DNA of 38,400 bases from UBA3103 sp002365855 (lineage in GTDB: Bacteria; Bacillota; Desulfotomaculia; Desulfotomaculales; Pelotomaculaceae). Shown here one piece after another: positions 25,601-34,225 of this stretch; positions within the stretch are counted from its first letter, which is position 1, and the number at the start of each line of letters is the position of its first letter. Location of the stretch: the NCBI GenBank assembly GCA_030627625.1, contig DAOURR010000016.1, positions 1 to 38,400 on the forward strand. The letters run 5' to 3'. The notes under the pieces are model-generated. The model had not been told where the DNA came from and did not search any database. It saw only the letters and a program-made list of their open reading frames with translations. Both the position numbers and the translations under genes were made by a program.

Positions 25601-25795
25601 ATGGAAAACGCAAGGCTTTTGGATGAACGGCTGCGGAAAATAATTAGGGAGGTAAGCGGCCGCACCGGGGGAGAGCTAAAAAAAGACATCCTCGGCGATT
25701 TCCGGGATAGTTTTAGCTCGGCTATGGAAGAGCACTCCCACCGTGAAACTGCAAGGTTCCTGATGATATTGAAAAGAGCCATTGAAAAAATCTAA
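25601..25795 (+). CDS. Small helical protein of the GTPase operon (64 residues)
   Basis: A 64-residue charged, helical protein of no recognised family, containing KIIREVSGRTGGELKKDIL and ending in ILKRAIEKI. Its ATG is four bases after the GTPase stop, with GGGAGG (about 25586-25591) inside the end of the GTPase gene, so it is translationally linked. The composition is coding-like and the spacing to both neighbours is tight, so it is likely real. It may bind the GTPase, which is inference. Confidence 0.65.
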   Translation: MENARLLDERLRKIIREVSGRTGGELKKDILGDFRDSFSSAMEEHSHRETARFLMILKRAIEKI

Positions 25796-25810
25796 AGAGG
25801 AGGTACTAAC

Positions 25811-26107
25811 ATGGAGTTAAAGCTGAATGAATCGGTTGCGGGAAAAACTGGAGACGAAATGATCCAAAGAATGTTGGGAGACATCCTTGTGGGTTTAAGA
25901 ACAAAACTGGTTCAACCGGTCATGGAGGGTAATTTCAAGATAGCCGGACGCCTGGAAGAGTTGGAAGTGCAGAACCGGACAAGAGTTTTAGAGATCATGG
26001 CCAGGCTGGAAACGCTTGAAAGTGAAGTACAAAGACTGCCGCTGGTGATCCTGGCAGCTCTCAGGGACGCCATTAACCAGGCAGGGGGAAATCAAAATGA
26101 AAGTTGA
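25811..26107 (+). CDS. Small helical protein of the GTPase operon (98 residues)
   Basis: A 98-residue protein with a heptad-like region (about 45-80: GRLEELEVQNRTRVLEIM then ARLETLESEVQRL) that should form a coiled coil. No family was recognised. A near-ideal AGAGGAGG site stands before the ATG, 15 bases after the previous gene. Its end overlaps the start of the next gene by 11 bases, so the two are translationally coupled. It could be an adaptor between the GTPase and the membrane-anchored protein downstream. Confidence 0.7.
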   Translation: MELKLNESVAGKTGDEMIQRMLGDILVGLRTKLVQPVMEGNFKIAGRLEELEVQNRTRVLEIMARLETLESEVQRLPLVILAALRDAINQAGGNQNES

Positions 26108-26360
26108 GAATTCACAAAACCACCTGGAGATAGTAAAATCTCTGGCATCAACCATACATAATAAAATGGTGGCGCCTTCCGAAACCAACATCTCCAATAT
26201 TAACCTTGAAATAAACGGCCTGACCCATAGAATGAACGCTTTGGAAGACGAACTTTTGCTGCTGGCTGACATTCACAAACGGTTCAGTCGCTTTGCAACT
26301 GCGGGATTAATATTATTATGCGCCCTCCTGGCTGTGCTCTCATACACCGTACTGATATAG
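26097..26360 (+). CDS. Coiled-coil protein with C-terminal membrane anchor (87 residues)
   Basis: An 87-residue protein with a soluble N-terminal half, a short coiled coil (about 35-60: NLEINGLTHRMNALEDELLLL) and one C-terminal membrane helix (about 68-87, FATAGLILLCALLAVLSYTV). It is thus a tail-anchored protein with its bulk in the cytoplasm. It overlaps the previous gene by 11 bases in another frame and ends the GTPase operon. A terminator follows at 26429. The likely role is to bring the GTPase and its partner to the membrane, which is inference from layout. No family was recognised. Confidence 0.7.
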   Translation: MKVENSQNHLEIVKSLASTIHNKMVAPSETNISNINLEINGLTHRMNALEDELLLLADIHKRFSRFATAGLILLCALLAVLSYTVLI

Positions 26361-26428
26361 CGATAACCACCCTTCCCTGCTTACAAAAACTCCTGGTCAC
26401 TTTAACTAATGATAATTTTGCATTAAAA

Positions 26429-26453
26429 GAAGGCCCACTGTCGTGGAGCCTTC
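26429..26453. terminator. Bidirectional terminator between the GTPase operon and the convergent gene
   Basis: Arms GAAGGCCCAC and GTGG(A)GCCTTC with a TGTC loop and one bulged A. A run of TTTT follows on the minus strand and ATTTGTT on the plus. It lies 69 bases after the last GTPase-operon gene and 69 bases beyond the end of the small membrane protein gene that converges on it. Confidence 0.7.
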
Positions 26454-26521
26454 ATTTGTTAATTATTTATTTCAGACATAGCTATACATATAAAAATGCG
26501 GCCCGTACAGCCGCTCTTCAA

Positions 26522-26830
26522 TTAACCGCCTTTTTGCCCCCGGTCCGTTTTCATCAGGGCATAGACAAAGGCTGTCGCCCCGGAGATTACCAGAACCTTA
26601 ACAATAAAAGTCACGGTTTCGCCTTTAAACCTGGCCTTTTCCTCTTTAAGCTTCACTGCTGGATCCGATTTTAAATCCAGGTATGTACCTTTGGTCTCAA
26701 ATTGAACAAGCTGTTTTTCCAGCTTGGCCATCTTTTCCTCGTGCTTGGATATCCCTGACATATAACTGACCACCTGGATTCCGAGAAAAGCCAGGGCAAA
26801 CAGAATTAACAGCAAACGAGGATTAGTCAT
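26522..26830 (-). CDS. Small membrane protein with two hydrophobic helices (unknown)
   Basis: A 102-residue protein with an N-terminal hydrophobic helix (LLLILFALAFLGIQVVSYM), a charged coiled-coil-like stretch (KHEEKMAKLEKQLVQFE), and a second hydrophobic helix (VTFIVKVLVISGATAFVYAL) near the C-terminus. No family was recognised. Two ATGs are close together. The second (26830) lies seven bases behind GAGGGG, the better spacing, so it is chosen over 26836. It converges with the GTPase operon. It may relate to that system by position only. Confidence 0.6.
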   Translation of the reverse strand: MTNPRLLLILFALAFLGIQVVSYMSGISKHEEKMAKLEKQLVQFETKGTYLDLKSDPAVKLKEEKARFKGETVTFIVKVLVISGATAFVYALMKTDRGQKGG

Positions 26831-27167
26831 ATGCATTCCCCTCTTTAGTCAATTTCCAGGAGCGGGGTAAAATCCTTGTGATCCAGGAAAAATGTCCCTG
26901 GTTGCAGGCCGGACACCAGGATAGACTAATAATTCAGCACCTCGTGGGCTATATAGCTTGCCTGTAATCAGCTTGAATTACTCCAAAAGCAATAGAATTA
27001 AATTGTTAACTCTTTGCTCCGCAGGCGGCCGGACATATCCTATACTAACAAAGCTTCAATAAAATTTAAGTATATACTTAATCAGGGTAATGAAAATTCT
27101 ATTCATCAAGCGATGACCAAATTCCTCTAAAGTTTATAACACAGAGGAAAAATTGTCTAGGCGGATC
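26831..27167. other. Intergenic region without a gene
   Basis: About 340 bases with no convincing coding sequence. It holds the ribosome binding site of the small membrane protein, a 16-base palindrome (27066-27081), and a weak hairpin (arms TTCCTCT at 27122-27128 and AGAGGAA at 27143-27149) that might end the mannose-cluster transcript. Confidence 0.5.
27066..27081. promoter_or_regulatory. 16-base perfect palindrome, possible operator
   Basis: TTAAGTATATACTTAA is a perfect palindrome between the large glycosyltransferase gene and the small membrane protein gene. It could be an operator for the latter. AT-rich palindromes are common by chance, and no regulator is near. Confidence 0.25.
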
Positions 27168-30100
27168 TTAGGACAGTGTTTCCTGTCTTACTGATTCCGG
27201 TATTAAATCACCAACTTTTGCGGTCGCCAGGCATACATGGGTATCAGCAGCGCCGTAATAAACAAGTATCTCATCCTGGACGTCCAGCTCCTCTTTGTCT
27301 TCCGCCGGAACAGTCCCACAAGTGAAAACCACATTAGGCACCCAGCTTTCGCCCTCCTTGCCAATCTCATATTCAGTCTCGGGGGAAAGGATCGGATTTG
27401 GAGATCGATAGAGAAGTCGCTCCGGATTATTTAAATCCGTCAGAATGACACCAAGGCGGTATACCCGCTCCCTGTCAACGCCGTGATAAATAAGCAGCCA
27501 ACCATACCTGGTTTTTATCGGTTGGGTTCCTGCTCCGATCTTCAGTGAATCCCACATTCGGCCGGAGCGAGGCCCCAGAATAATATGGCTTTCCTTGGGA
27601 GCAGGAAATTCAAGTTTATCCAGGTGAGATACCCATATGCTCGGCTCAATCCGGTGATAGATTACGTACTTACCGTTAATTTTTTCCGGAAACAGGATTG
27701 CGTCTTTATCCCAAACATCCTGAAAAGCAAGACCTTTTCTTTCCCATTTGTCAAATTTTCTGTTCAGAAAGTCCTCAATCGTTATAGAGGCAGCCGAGAT
27801 CTGGGCGATAACCCCGTCATAAGCGGTATAAAGCATGTATATCTTGTTGTCAATGACTGCAACCCTTGGATCTTCAACACCCTTCTTATCTCTTTCATTT
27901 ATAGGGATAAAAATAGGCATCGGAAGCCTTTCCAGAACCCGATAGCCATCTGTTACGGCAAGCCCGATAGTAGATACTTCATCATCCCCGTATGCCCTGT
28001 AGAGCAAATAAACCCTGTCTTTAATCCGTAAGGCCGCTGTGTTCAAGACATACTTGCTCTCCCATGAGTGTTCCTTGATGGGGCTTAATATTGGATTGCC
28101 AGAATATCTGACCAATTGCCCCGCCGGGGGATAATCCAGGGTCTCCTGCTCCACAACAGTTATGTCTTTGGGCCTGATTCCCATCAGGATATCCAGAAGA
28201 TTTTCACTAGCCCGGCCCTCACCAATCAGCTGAGCTACCATCCGTAAGATTTCACATGGATCGTTCCCCAGTTCAGTGTAAATTTCCTCGAGAAATTCAT
28301 GGTTGAACCATTTTTCCTCAACATGGCTGGACAAGGGTGTAGGGACACCAATACCTCCCTTATAGCTATAGCTTGCCCAACTCCAGGCCGAACATGGAAG
28401 GAAGGTCCCATCAGCAAGAACCTGGCTCAGCCCGTAGCCATCGCACATCAGCCCAATCAGTCTGGCTTCTTTGGTGTGTCCTTTATCAGCTAATTCCTCC
28501 GATAGTACCCGAAGTTGGTGGACAAGTGCCCGGTGATGAAAGTTCTCAAAGATATTATGAGCAGTAAAGGCTTCGGTTTCGTAACGACCGATCAAAGAAT
28601 TGCGGATTTTTCCTCCAAGATTCTTCCTCTCTCGGGCATAAGTCCTCCAGAGGTAGGCGTAATTTTCCGCAATAACAATATGACGAAGGATAAACAGGCA
28701 GAAGCGGAGTTTTGGGTAGCCTCCCCCCATGCCTTTGTTAAAAGGCCTGCATACAATTCTTGAACTCAGCTTGTTCAAGTCGGAAATACTCGCTAGTTTT
28801 ACTGTACCGCTTAAAACTTTTTTACCCAATACGATTGGCTTAATTTCCACCTCGCCCATGGCGTCGGGTCTTAAATTGTCCAGCATCCACAAGAGCGCTG
28901 ACCTGTCACCATACTTCCTGGTCTCCACCAGGTTAGCCAGGCTTACTGCATCCCTGACATCCATTTTTCGTATCAGTTCCCTTACGGTCTTGCAGCCTGC
29001 CGGGATCATGACATTAAGGGGGGGGAAACGGATCAGCATTTCCTGAAAAACTTCGTCTTTTATCGAAAATGTCACGGGATTTTTAAGGAAAAAACCCTCA
29101 ACAACCTGTTTAACCCCTTCTTCAGTATACAAGTTTCCCGGGAAAACCCTGTCCATTACCTTATCCAAAGCCATCATAAATTCTTCGACATGCCGTATAA
29201 TTGTTTTGGGTTCCGCATCTTCCGGCACCTGTAAATCATCGTAAATAAAACGGCTGAAAGCTTCATGGTAACGGGTTCCCAGCCTGTTAAACATTTCTTC
29301 GGTCCATAAGACCCTGTCTCCCCGCCCCATAATTTTTTTATGTAAAACAATCGGTGCGCCTGGAATAAACTCCAGGTAATGCGCCGGGATTATTGGCGGT
29401 TTCATCTCAAGTCCCTTATATGACCATACCCGTACAAAATTGTCTCTTAACATAAGAAAGTCTTTTCTAAGTTTTTCATTGACTGAAGTTACTTTACCGT
29501 GGATTAAATCTTCTGTTTTGATATTATTACCTTTGATTTCCTCCAGTTCTTCCTGAAGAGATTGGATATCTTCAATATAACTTGCTACTTTTCCACCAAA
29601 AGCAAAGGTAAGGCCATTCAGAATGTCATCTTTGGGAACATCTCTGGAAAACCAATATTTGAACAATAAATTGAACACAATATTGGCCCATATTTTACCA
29701 TTATCCTCAAAAACCTTGGCCGGAGCTTTTTCAACATCTTCAATGCCGTCGTAGAGATAGTCGTAGTAAGCTGAATCGTAAAGATTTTTGTACTGGTAAT
29801 AACTATATCTGAACAGGGCCAGATCGCGAGTTGAATAATCCGGCGCGTAAGGAGTATCGCTATAATTTCCACCGCAAATATCCGGTGTCTTTAGTACAAA
29901 CTTAGCTTTTTGCCAGTAGTCTTCATCCCTCTTGATACATTCAAACATAGAACGGGCGGTTTCTTTGAAAATTAAATTCAACCTGTCCAGAGAGATACCT
30001 TCCAGCTTGGCTCCAAGCTCAACTAAACAAAGTTTTTTGTTCCAACGCATGGACCTGGTTACCAACCAGGGATCAATTCCCAATCCATAAGTAACATCGA

Positions 30101-30731
30101 CCCAAAATTTTAGATCAGAGCACAAACTTTCTACTACATCATGGGACATGGCATAAATACCGCTGAGGGATCCTTTTACACTGTAACCATAAAACACCTC
30201 CAACAGGGGTGCCATAAATAAGCTCCCCAGGAGGTCCTCAAAATAATGTTTCTGTAAAGTAGCCAATACAAAATCATAATCGCTTCTTATGGGCTCTATA
30301 ACACGTTTAATCCAATCCGGCTGACGTCCCCTGTCATTCTCCCGCAAAAGATCCGCCGCAAAAATGACCGCATCGGCCTCGAGCAGGTTCGCCATTTCCA
30401 GTATCGCCCGTATGCAGGCCCCCCTGCCACTTACCCCCGGCAGCATTAGAAACTCCAGGTGCGGCACTTTCAAGTCCAACCTCTTAACAGCTTGAAGCAC
30501 CTCAGTCCCTCTGTGGTCCCCGACACAAACAATGAGTGACTTTTCAATACACTGGAGGTCAATCAAACCTTCCTCGAGGTCCTTTACTACACTGGGCAGT
30601 ACATCTTTTTCGTTATAAAAGGGAATTCCAATAACCATATCGATATCATTTAATGCCTTCGCCTGTTCAAAAACCTCTTTTACGCTCTGCTTGAATAGGG
30701 TTTCCAAATCTGAAAGCCGGTCTGAGCCCAT
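27168..30731 (-). CDS. Glycosyltransferase-GH130 fusion protein (1187 residues)
   Basis: A very large three-part protein. Residues about 25-290 are a GT-A glycosyltransferase: IGIPFYNEKDVLP start, GRGACIRAIL, a nucleotide-side AADLLREND, and GSLSGIYAMSHDVV, resembling glucosyl-3-phosphoglycerate synthase (GT81/GT2). Residues about 300-860 match no family I recognise. Residues about 870-1180 are a GH130 domain: SGNPILSP, KKGVEDPRV with the probable general-acid Asp, LFPEKINGKYVIYHR and the LIYHGVD motif. GH130 enzymes phosphorolyse beta-mannosides. Thus one protein may both make and break a mannoside. AGGGGGG precedes the ATG. It is the last gene of the minus-strand mannose cluster, and both ends look intact. 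Confidence 0.82.
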   Translation of the reverse strand: MGSDRLSDLETLFKQSVKEVFEQAKALNDIDMVIGIPFYNEKDVLPSVVKDLEEGLIDLQCIEKSLIVCVGDHRGTEVLQAVKRLDLKVPHLEFLMLPGVSGRGACIRAILEMANLLEADAVIFAADLLRENDRGRQPDWIKRVIEPIRSDYDFVLATLQKHYFEDLLGSLFMAPLLEVFYGYSVKGSLSGIYAMSHDVVESLCSDLKFWVDVTYGLGIDPWLVTRSMRWNKKLCLVELGAKLEGISLDRLNLIFKETARSMFECIKRDEDYWQKAKFVLKTPDICGGNYSDTPYAPDYSTRDLALFRYSYYQYKNLYDSAYYDYLYDGIEDVEKAPAKVFEDNGKIWANIVFNLLFKYWFSRDVPKDDILNGLTFAFGGKVASYIEDIQSLQEELEEIKGNNIKTEDLIHGKVTSVNEKLRKDFLMLRDNFVRVWSYKGLEMKPPIIPAHYLEFIPGAPIVLHKKIMGRGDRVLWTEEMFNRLGTRYHEAFSRFIYDDLQVPEDAEPKTIIRHVEEFMMALDKVMDRVFPGNLYTEEGVKQVVEGFFLKNPVTFSIKDEVFQEMLIRFPPLNVMIPAGCKTVRELIRKMDVRDAVSLANLVETRKYGDRSALLWMLDNLRPDAMGEVEIKPIVLGKKVLSGTVKLASISDLNKLSSRIVCRPFNKGMGGGYPKLRFCLFILRHIVIAENYAYLWRTYARERKNLGGKIRNSLIGRYETEAFTAHNIFENFHHRALVHQLRVLSEELADKGHTKEARLIGLMCDGYGLSQVLADGTFLPCSAWSWASYSYKGGIGVPTPLSSHVEEKWFNHEFLEEIYTELGNDPCEILRMVAQLIGEGRASENLLDILMGIRPKDITVVEQETLDYPPAGQLVRYSGNPILSPIKEHSWESKYVLNTAALRIKDRVYLLYRAYGDDEVSTIGLAVTDGYRVLERLPMPIFIPINERDKKGVEDPRVAVIDNKIYMLYTAYDGVIAQISAASITIEDFLNRKFDKWERKGLAFQDVWDKDAILFPEKINGKYVIYHRIEPSIWVSHLDKLEFPAPKESHIILGPRSGRMWDSLKIGAGTQPIKTRYGWLLIYHGVDRERVYRLGVILTDLNNPERLLYRSPNPILSPETEYEIGKEGESWVPNVVFTCGTVPAEDKEELDVQDEILVYYGAADTHVCLATAKVGDLIPESVRQETLS

Positions 30732-30854
30732 TTCAATCCCCCCTGGTAATAAGCAATTTATTTAATGCCAAAGAAAGAAGTATAGTTGCCCTTACCAATC
30801 ATGCTGTAAAATTATCGCATAATTATTTGGCTGCCAATTCATAATCTTTTGGTT

Positions 30855-33128
30855 TTATTTAACCCTAAGCTTTCTCCCTAAAGTTTTACGCACGCTTATT
30901 TCTTTCAAGCTGGTCACTGCCAGGGCAAAAGATATTACTGATTCTGCTCCGCTATTGTCGTTGGCGCCGGATGCAGTCAGACCATCCAGAGGATAATCAT
31001 ACTTAATGTTGTAGACAGGCACACCCAAACAATTATTTCCAAAAAACCAGCTAAAGGCTCTATCAGCCAACTCAAGGTAATCTTTGTTCTTGGTCCGGCG
31101 CAAAGCTTCACAATATGCTTCCACCAGGTAGCCAATTTCAATCGGCTGTTGATCAAAACGAGCCCTCTTTGCCCCGCTTACCAGCCAATTTTGATTTCCC
31201 ACAATATCAAAATAAGTGCCATTATATTGTAAATCTGTAAGAAATTTTAGGGTTGCCAAAGCCGTATCTAAATAACTTTTCTCTTTAAACACGTTATATG
31301 CCAACATCAAAGCATAAGGTATTTTGGCATTGGCATATGTTACAGCAGGATCAAACCAATCCCATTTATCTGTCCTATTAGCCTGATTAAGTTTGATTAA
31401 ATAGTCCGCCCCTGCCCGGATCAACTCTCTTACCTTTGATGCTTCCGGAAATTTTTTTAAATAATCATATAATCCGCAGATAGAATAAGCTGTTGCTTTT
31501 GGATGAGGGGAAAGCGGGAGATCCTGTTGACGATCGGCTATAGCGCGGTCAAATATTTCCCTGGCCAGAGCAGCTATTGATGGGTTTTGAGTCCAGGCGA
31601 CAGCGCCGCCCAAACCCAGTAGTACGCGGCCAAAGGTGTCATCGCTGCCGACCTCGTCCAGAATACGCCTATCGTATCCAACAAAATTATGAAACAGCCC
31701 ATCTTCTTTCTGTACATAAAGCAGAAAAGAAAGGTATTTTTTTGCCAGGTTAAAGTACTGCGGTTCATTTTCAAATTGAGCCGCCCTCATAATAACTCCC
31801 AGCGCTCTCCCAACATCATCAGCAGAATATCCGTGCCTTAAATCAGGTATGCCATATTTGGCATGTTGAAAAATACCGGTTTCATCCGTCAGGCGCTCAA
31901 ACATATCTAATATCTTGCGCTGGTCCAGGCTAACAAAGCTATTTTTGTGGGTAGTGCTGATTTTGTATATTTTATTTAGATAGTGCTCTTTGTATACTTC
32001 TCTAAATAAGGAACGATACTGTTCAGAAACCTTGGACCAGACCATCGACCGCCCGTATTGATAAGCCGCCCTGCGCATTTTTGGAAGTTCATCCCGGTTT
32101 GAGAGGAGCTTGTTCAAGGTACCGGCCAGAACTTTTGGGTCGCTGAAAGGCACCAAACAACCCCGGCCATCAGCCAGAAGTTCCTGGGCATACCAGTAGG
32201 GAGTCGACACCACTGCCTTCCCTAAAGCAACAGCATAGGCAAGAGTGCCGCTGGTTATTTGTTCCGGTGAAAGATAAGGCGTAATATATATATCAGAACA
32301 GTTAATAAAATTATAAAGATCTTCGTTCGTTACAAACTTGTCAATGAACATTACGTTTTTATCCAGGCTGTATTTCCGGACAATATTATACAAATTCTCA
32401 CGGTATCTTTCCCCATGGATCCTAACTATTTCAGGATGGGTTTTTCCCAGGATAATATACAAGACCTCGGGGTTGTTCTTAACAACTTCGGGCAAGGCCT
32501 CCAAGGCAACCTCGATGCCTTTGCCGGGACTTAACAGGCCAAAAGTAAGAAGCACAAAACGACCTGTAAATCCCATATCCTTTTTAAAAGATTCTGTTCC
32601 CATGCAAGGAAGATCCGGCACGCCATGCGGGATCATGGCAATTTTTTCCATGGGAACATAATATACTTCCCTTAGTATTTCGATAGCTTTGTTGCTCATT
32701 ACAACCACTCTTTGGGAACGGTGCATAACCTCGACGAGAGAAGTATAATAGCCCAGACTGGGAGATTTCAAAACAGTATGGATGGTTGTGACGATAGGTT
32801 TTTCGGACTTTTCCAGAAGCTTAATGATATGCTGACCTTCTGGGCCGCCAAACAAACCGAATTCATGCTGCAGATTTACAACCTGTGTATTTGAGGAGTT
32901 GATATGTTCGGCAGCCCTGAGATAGTCGGAAACTTTATTTTTGTTAAAGACCAAATCGACTTCTGGTGGATATTCAACATCAAGAAGTTCATCCACTGCG
33001 ACAATTTTCCCAGCTGTAGCATATAAGTTTTGATAGGAAGTAAATAGATTGTGAGTAAAAGTGGCGATCCCGCACTTTCTGGGGGTATATGAGCTGATAA
33101 AGCATGGGTTTAGTTCTTTTTGATGCAA
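30855..33128 (-). CDS. GT4 glycosyltransferase fused to an alpha/alpha-barrel-like domain
   Basis: A 757-residue protein. Residues about 8-380 are a GT-B glycosyltransferase of the GT4 type: NPCFISSYTPRKCGIATFT start, NLQHEFGLFGG, IPHGVPD and LTFGLLSPGKGIE. The usual EX7E motif is altered: EQITSGTLA near 289 keeps the first Glu but lacks the second. Residues about 410-745 are helical with aromatic repeats (DDVGRALGVIMRA, SDDTFGRVLLGLG, DWFDPAVTYANAKIPYALMLAY, QPIEIGYLVEAY) like six-hairpin alpha/alpha-barrel glycosidases or epimerases. The GTG at 33137 overlaps GGAGGTG, so the TTG at 33128, six bases after it, is the likely start. It is 123 bases before the GT-GH130 gene in the same operon. 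Confidence 0.78.
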   Translation of the reverse strand: MHQKELNPCFISSYTPRKCGIATFTHNLFTSYQNLYATAGKIVAVDELLDVEYPPEVDLVFNKNKVSDYLRAAEHINSSNTQVVNLQHEFGLFGGPEGQHIIKLLEKSEKPIVTTIHTVLKSPSLGYYTSLVEVMHRSQRVVVMSNKAIEILREVYYVPMEKIAMIPHGVPDLPCMGTESFKKDMGFTGRFVLLTFGLLSPGKGIEVALEALPEVVKNNPEVLYIILGKTHPEIVRIHGERYRENLYNIVRKYSLDKNVMFIDKFVTNEDLYNFINCSDIYITPYLSPEQITSGTLAYAVALGKAVVSTPYWYAQELLADGRGCLVPFSDPKVLAGTLNKLLSNRDELPKMRRAAYQYGRSMVWSKVSEQYRSLFREVYKEHYLNKIYKISTTHKNSFVSLDQRKILDMFERLTDETGIFQHAKYGIPDLRHGYSADDVGRALGVIMRAAQFENEPQYFNLAKKYLSFLLYVQKEDGLFHNFVGYDRRILDEVGSDDTFGRVLLGLGGAVAWTQNPSIAALAREIFDRAIADRQQDLPLSPHPKATAYSICGLYDYLKKFPEASKVRELIRAGADYLIKLNQANRTDKWDWFDPAVTYANAKIPYALMLAYNVFKEKSYLDTALATLKFLTDLQYNGTYFDIVGNQNWLVSGAKRARFDQQPIEIGYLVEAYCEALRRTKNKDYLELADRAFSWFFGNNCLGVPVYNIKYDYPLDGLTASGANDNSGAESVISFALAVTSLKEISVRKTLGRKLRVK

Positions 33129-33215
33129 AAGAATCACCTCCGTTTATTATTTGCTCATATGCTTCTTAGATGGATAAACTTTGTACAAAAATATAATTAT
33201 TTTAACAAAATTTGT

Positions 33216-34163
33216 TTACAAGGATTGTCTGGGTTTTTCAAGACATAATTTGACAAGGTCACTGATCCGGGCAGAGCCCGCGCACATGACCTTATCAGCC
33301 CCACCCCAATAGATTTTTACTGTCCCGTCCTCTTCCGGAACCGCCCCGCAGCTAAAAACAACATTATGGACATAGCCCGTTACCTCCCAGGGGTCTTCAG
33401 GCTGCAAGATCCATTCATCGGCCACACCGAGGACAGTGGACGGGTCGTCAAGATCGTGCAGCATCACACCGAGCCTGTAGACAGCTCCATCCATTGTTTG
33501 GAACACTCCGTGATAAATGTTAAGCCAGCCGCTGCAGGTCCAAAATGGCGTGGCGCCCGGACCAATCTTCATCTCATCCCAATGGTAGCTGACCGGCTTG
33601 ACAATTACCTTTGAATCTCCCCAGTGGATCAAGTCAGGAGAGTAAGAAATCCAGATAGACCACGGGCTAATCTCAGAATGAGGGCGATCCAAGCGGACAT
33701 AGCGCCCCCCAAACTTTTGCGGGAAAAGCACCACATTGCGAAGGTCTGCCTGCGTGATCAGTGATATTCTTTCCACGGAATTGAAATCGCGGGTCCGTGC
33801 CAGACCAATTCTCACCCCGTGCCTCGAATAAGCGCTGTAAGTGATTAAATAGTCCCCGTCAATCAGGCAGATGCGGGGATCTTCAAGGCCATATTCCTCA
33901 TAATCCTTAAAAACTCCATCCTCAGCAGGAGTCATAAAAGGTTCCGGGCAGACCCGGAATGAGTATCCGTCTACGCTTTCCGCCAACCCCAGGATAGAGC
34001 GCCCGTTATAGAGATGTGACCGAAAGACCATGACGTAACGGTCGTTTGTCTTTGCAATTCCCGCATTATGCACGGTAGCCACCGGATAAGGCACATCGTC
34101 CGCAGTCAGGATAGGGTTGCCTGGATATCTTTTAATGACAGATTCTTTACCCTTCCTGTTCAT
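33216..34163 (-). CDS. GH130 family beta-mannoside phosphorylase-like protein
   Basis: A 315-residue single-domain GH130 protein, the usual length. The five-bladed propeller motifs are present: YPGNPILTADD at the start, YGLEDPRICLIDG with the probable general-acid Asp, LFPQKFGGRYVRLDRPHSE, KIGPGATPFW and NIYHGV, and the terminal IYWGGADKVMCAG. Family members phosphorolyse beta-1,4- or beta-1,2-linked mannosides to mannose-1-phosphate, and some related enzymes run as synthases. The ATG at 34163 has GAGGTGG six bases upstream and is preferred over the codon at 34178. It lies in the operon between two glycosyltransferase genes, and its product mannose-1-phosphate feeds the guanylyltransferase encoded on the other strand. 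Confidence 0.88.
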   Translation of the reverse strand: MNRKGKESVIKRYPGNPILTADDVPYPVATVHNAGIAKTNDRYVMVFRSHLYNGRSILGLAESVDGYSFRVCPEPFMTPAEDGVFKDYEEYGLEDPRICLIDGDYLITYSAYSRHGVRIGLARTRDFNSVERISLITQADLRNVVLFPQKFGGRYVRLDRPHSEISPWSIWISYSPDLIHWGDSKVIVKPVSYHWDEMKIGPGATPFWTCSGWLNIYHGVFQTMDGAVYRLGVMLHDLDDPSTVLGVADEWILQPEDPWEVTGYVHNVVFSCGAVPEEDGTVKIYWGGADKVMCAGSARISDLVKLCLEKPRQSL

Positions 34164-34225
34164 ATAAAACCACCTCATTTGAAGGCTGTAATTATTTTAA
34201 TTTATTCGTTGTTAACAGCTTCCCG

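Noticed and set aside
27122..27149. Hairpin after the GT-GH130 gene as a terminator
   Set aside because: Seven-base stem with a 14-base loop and no good T run after it on the minus strand; too weak to list as a terminator.
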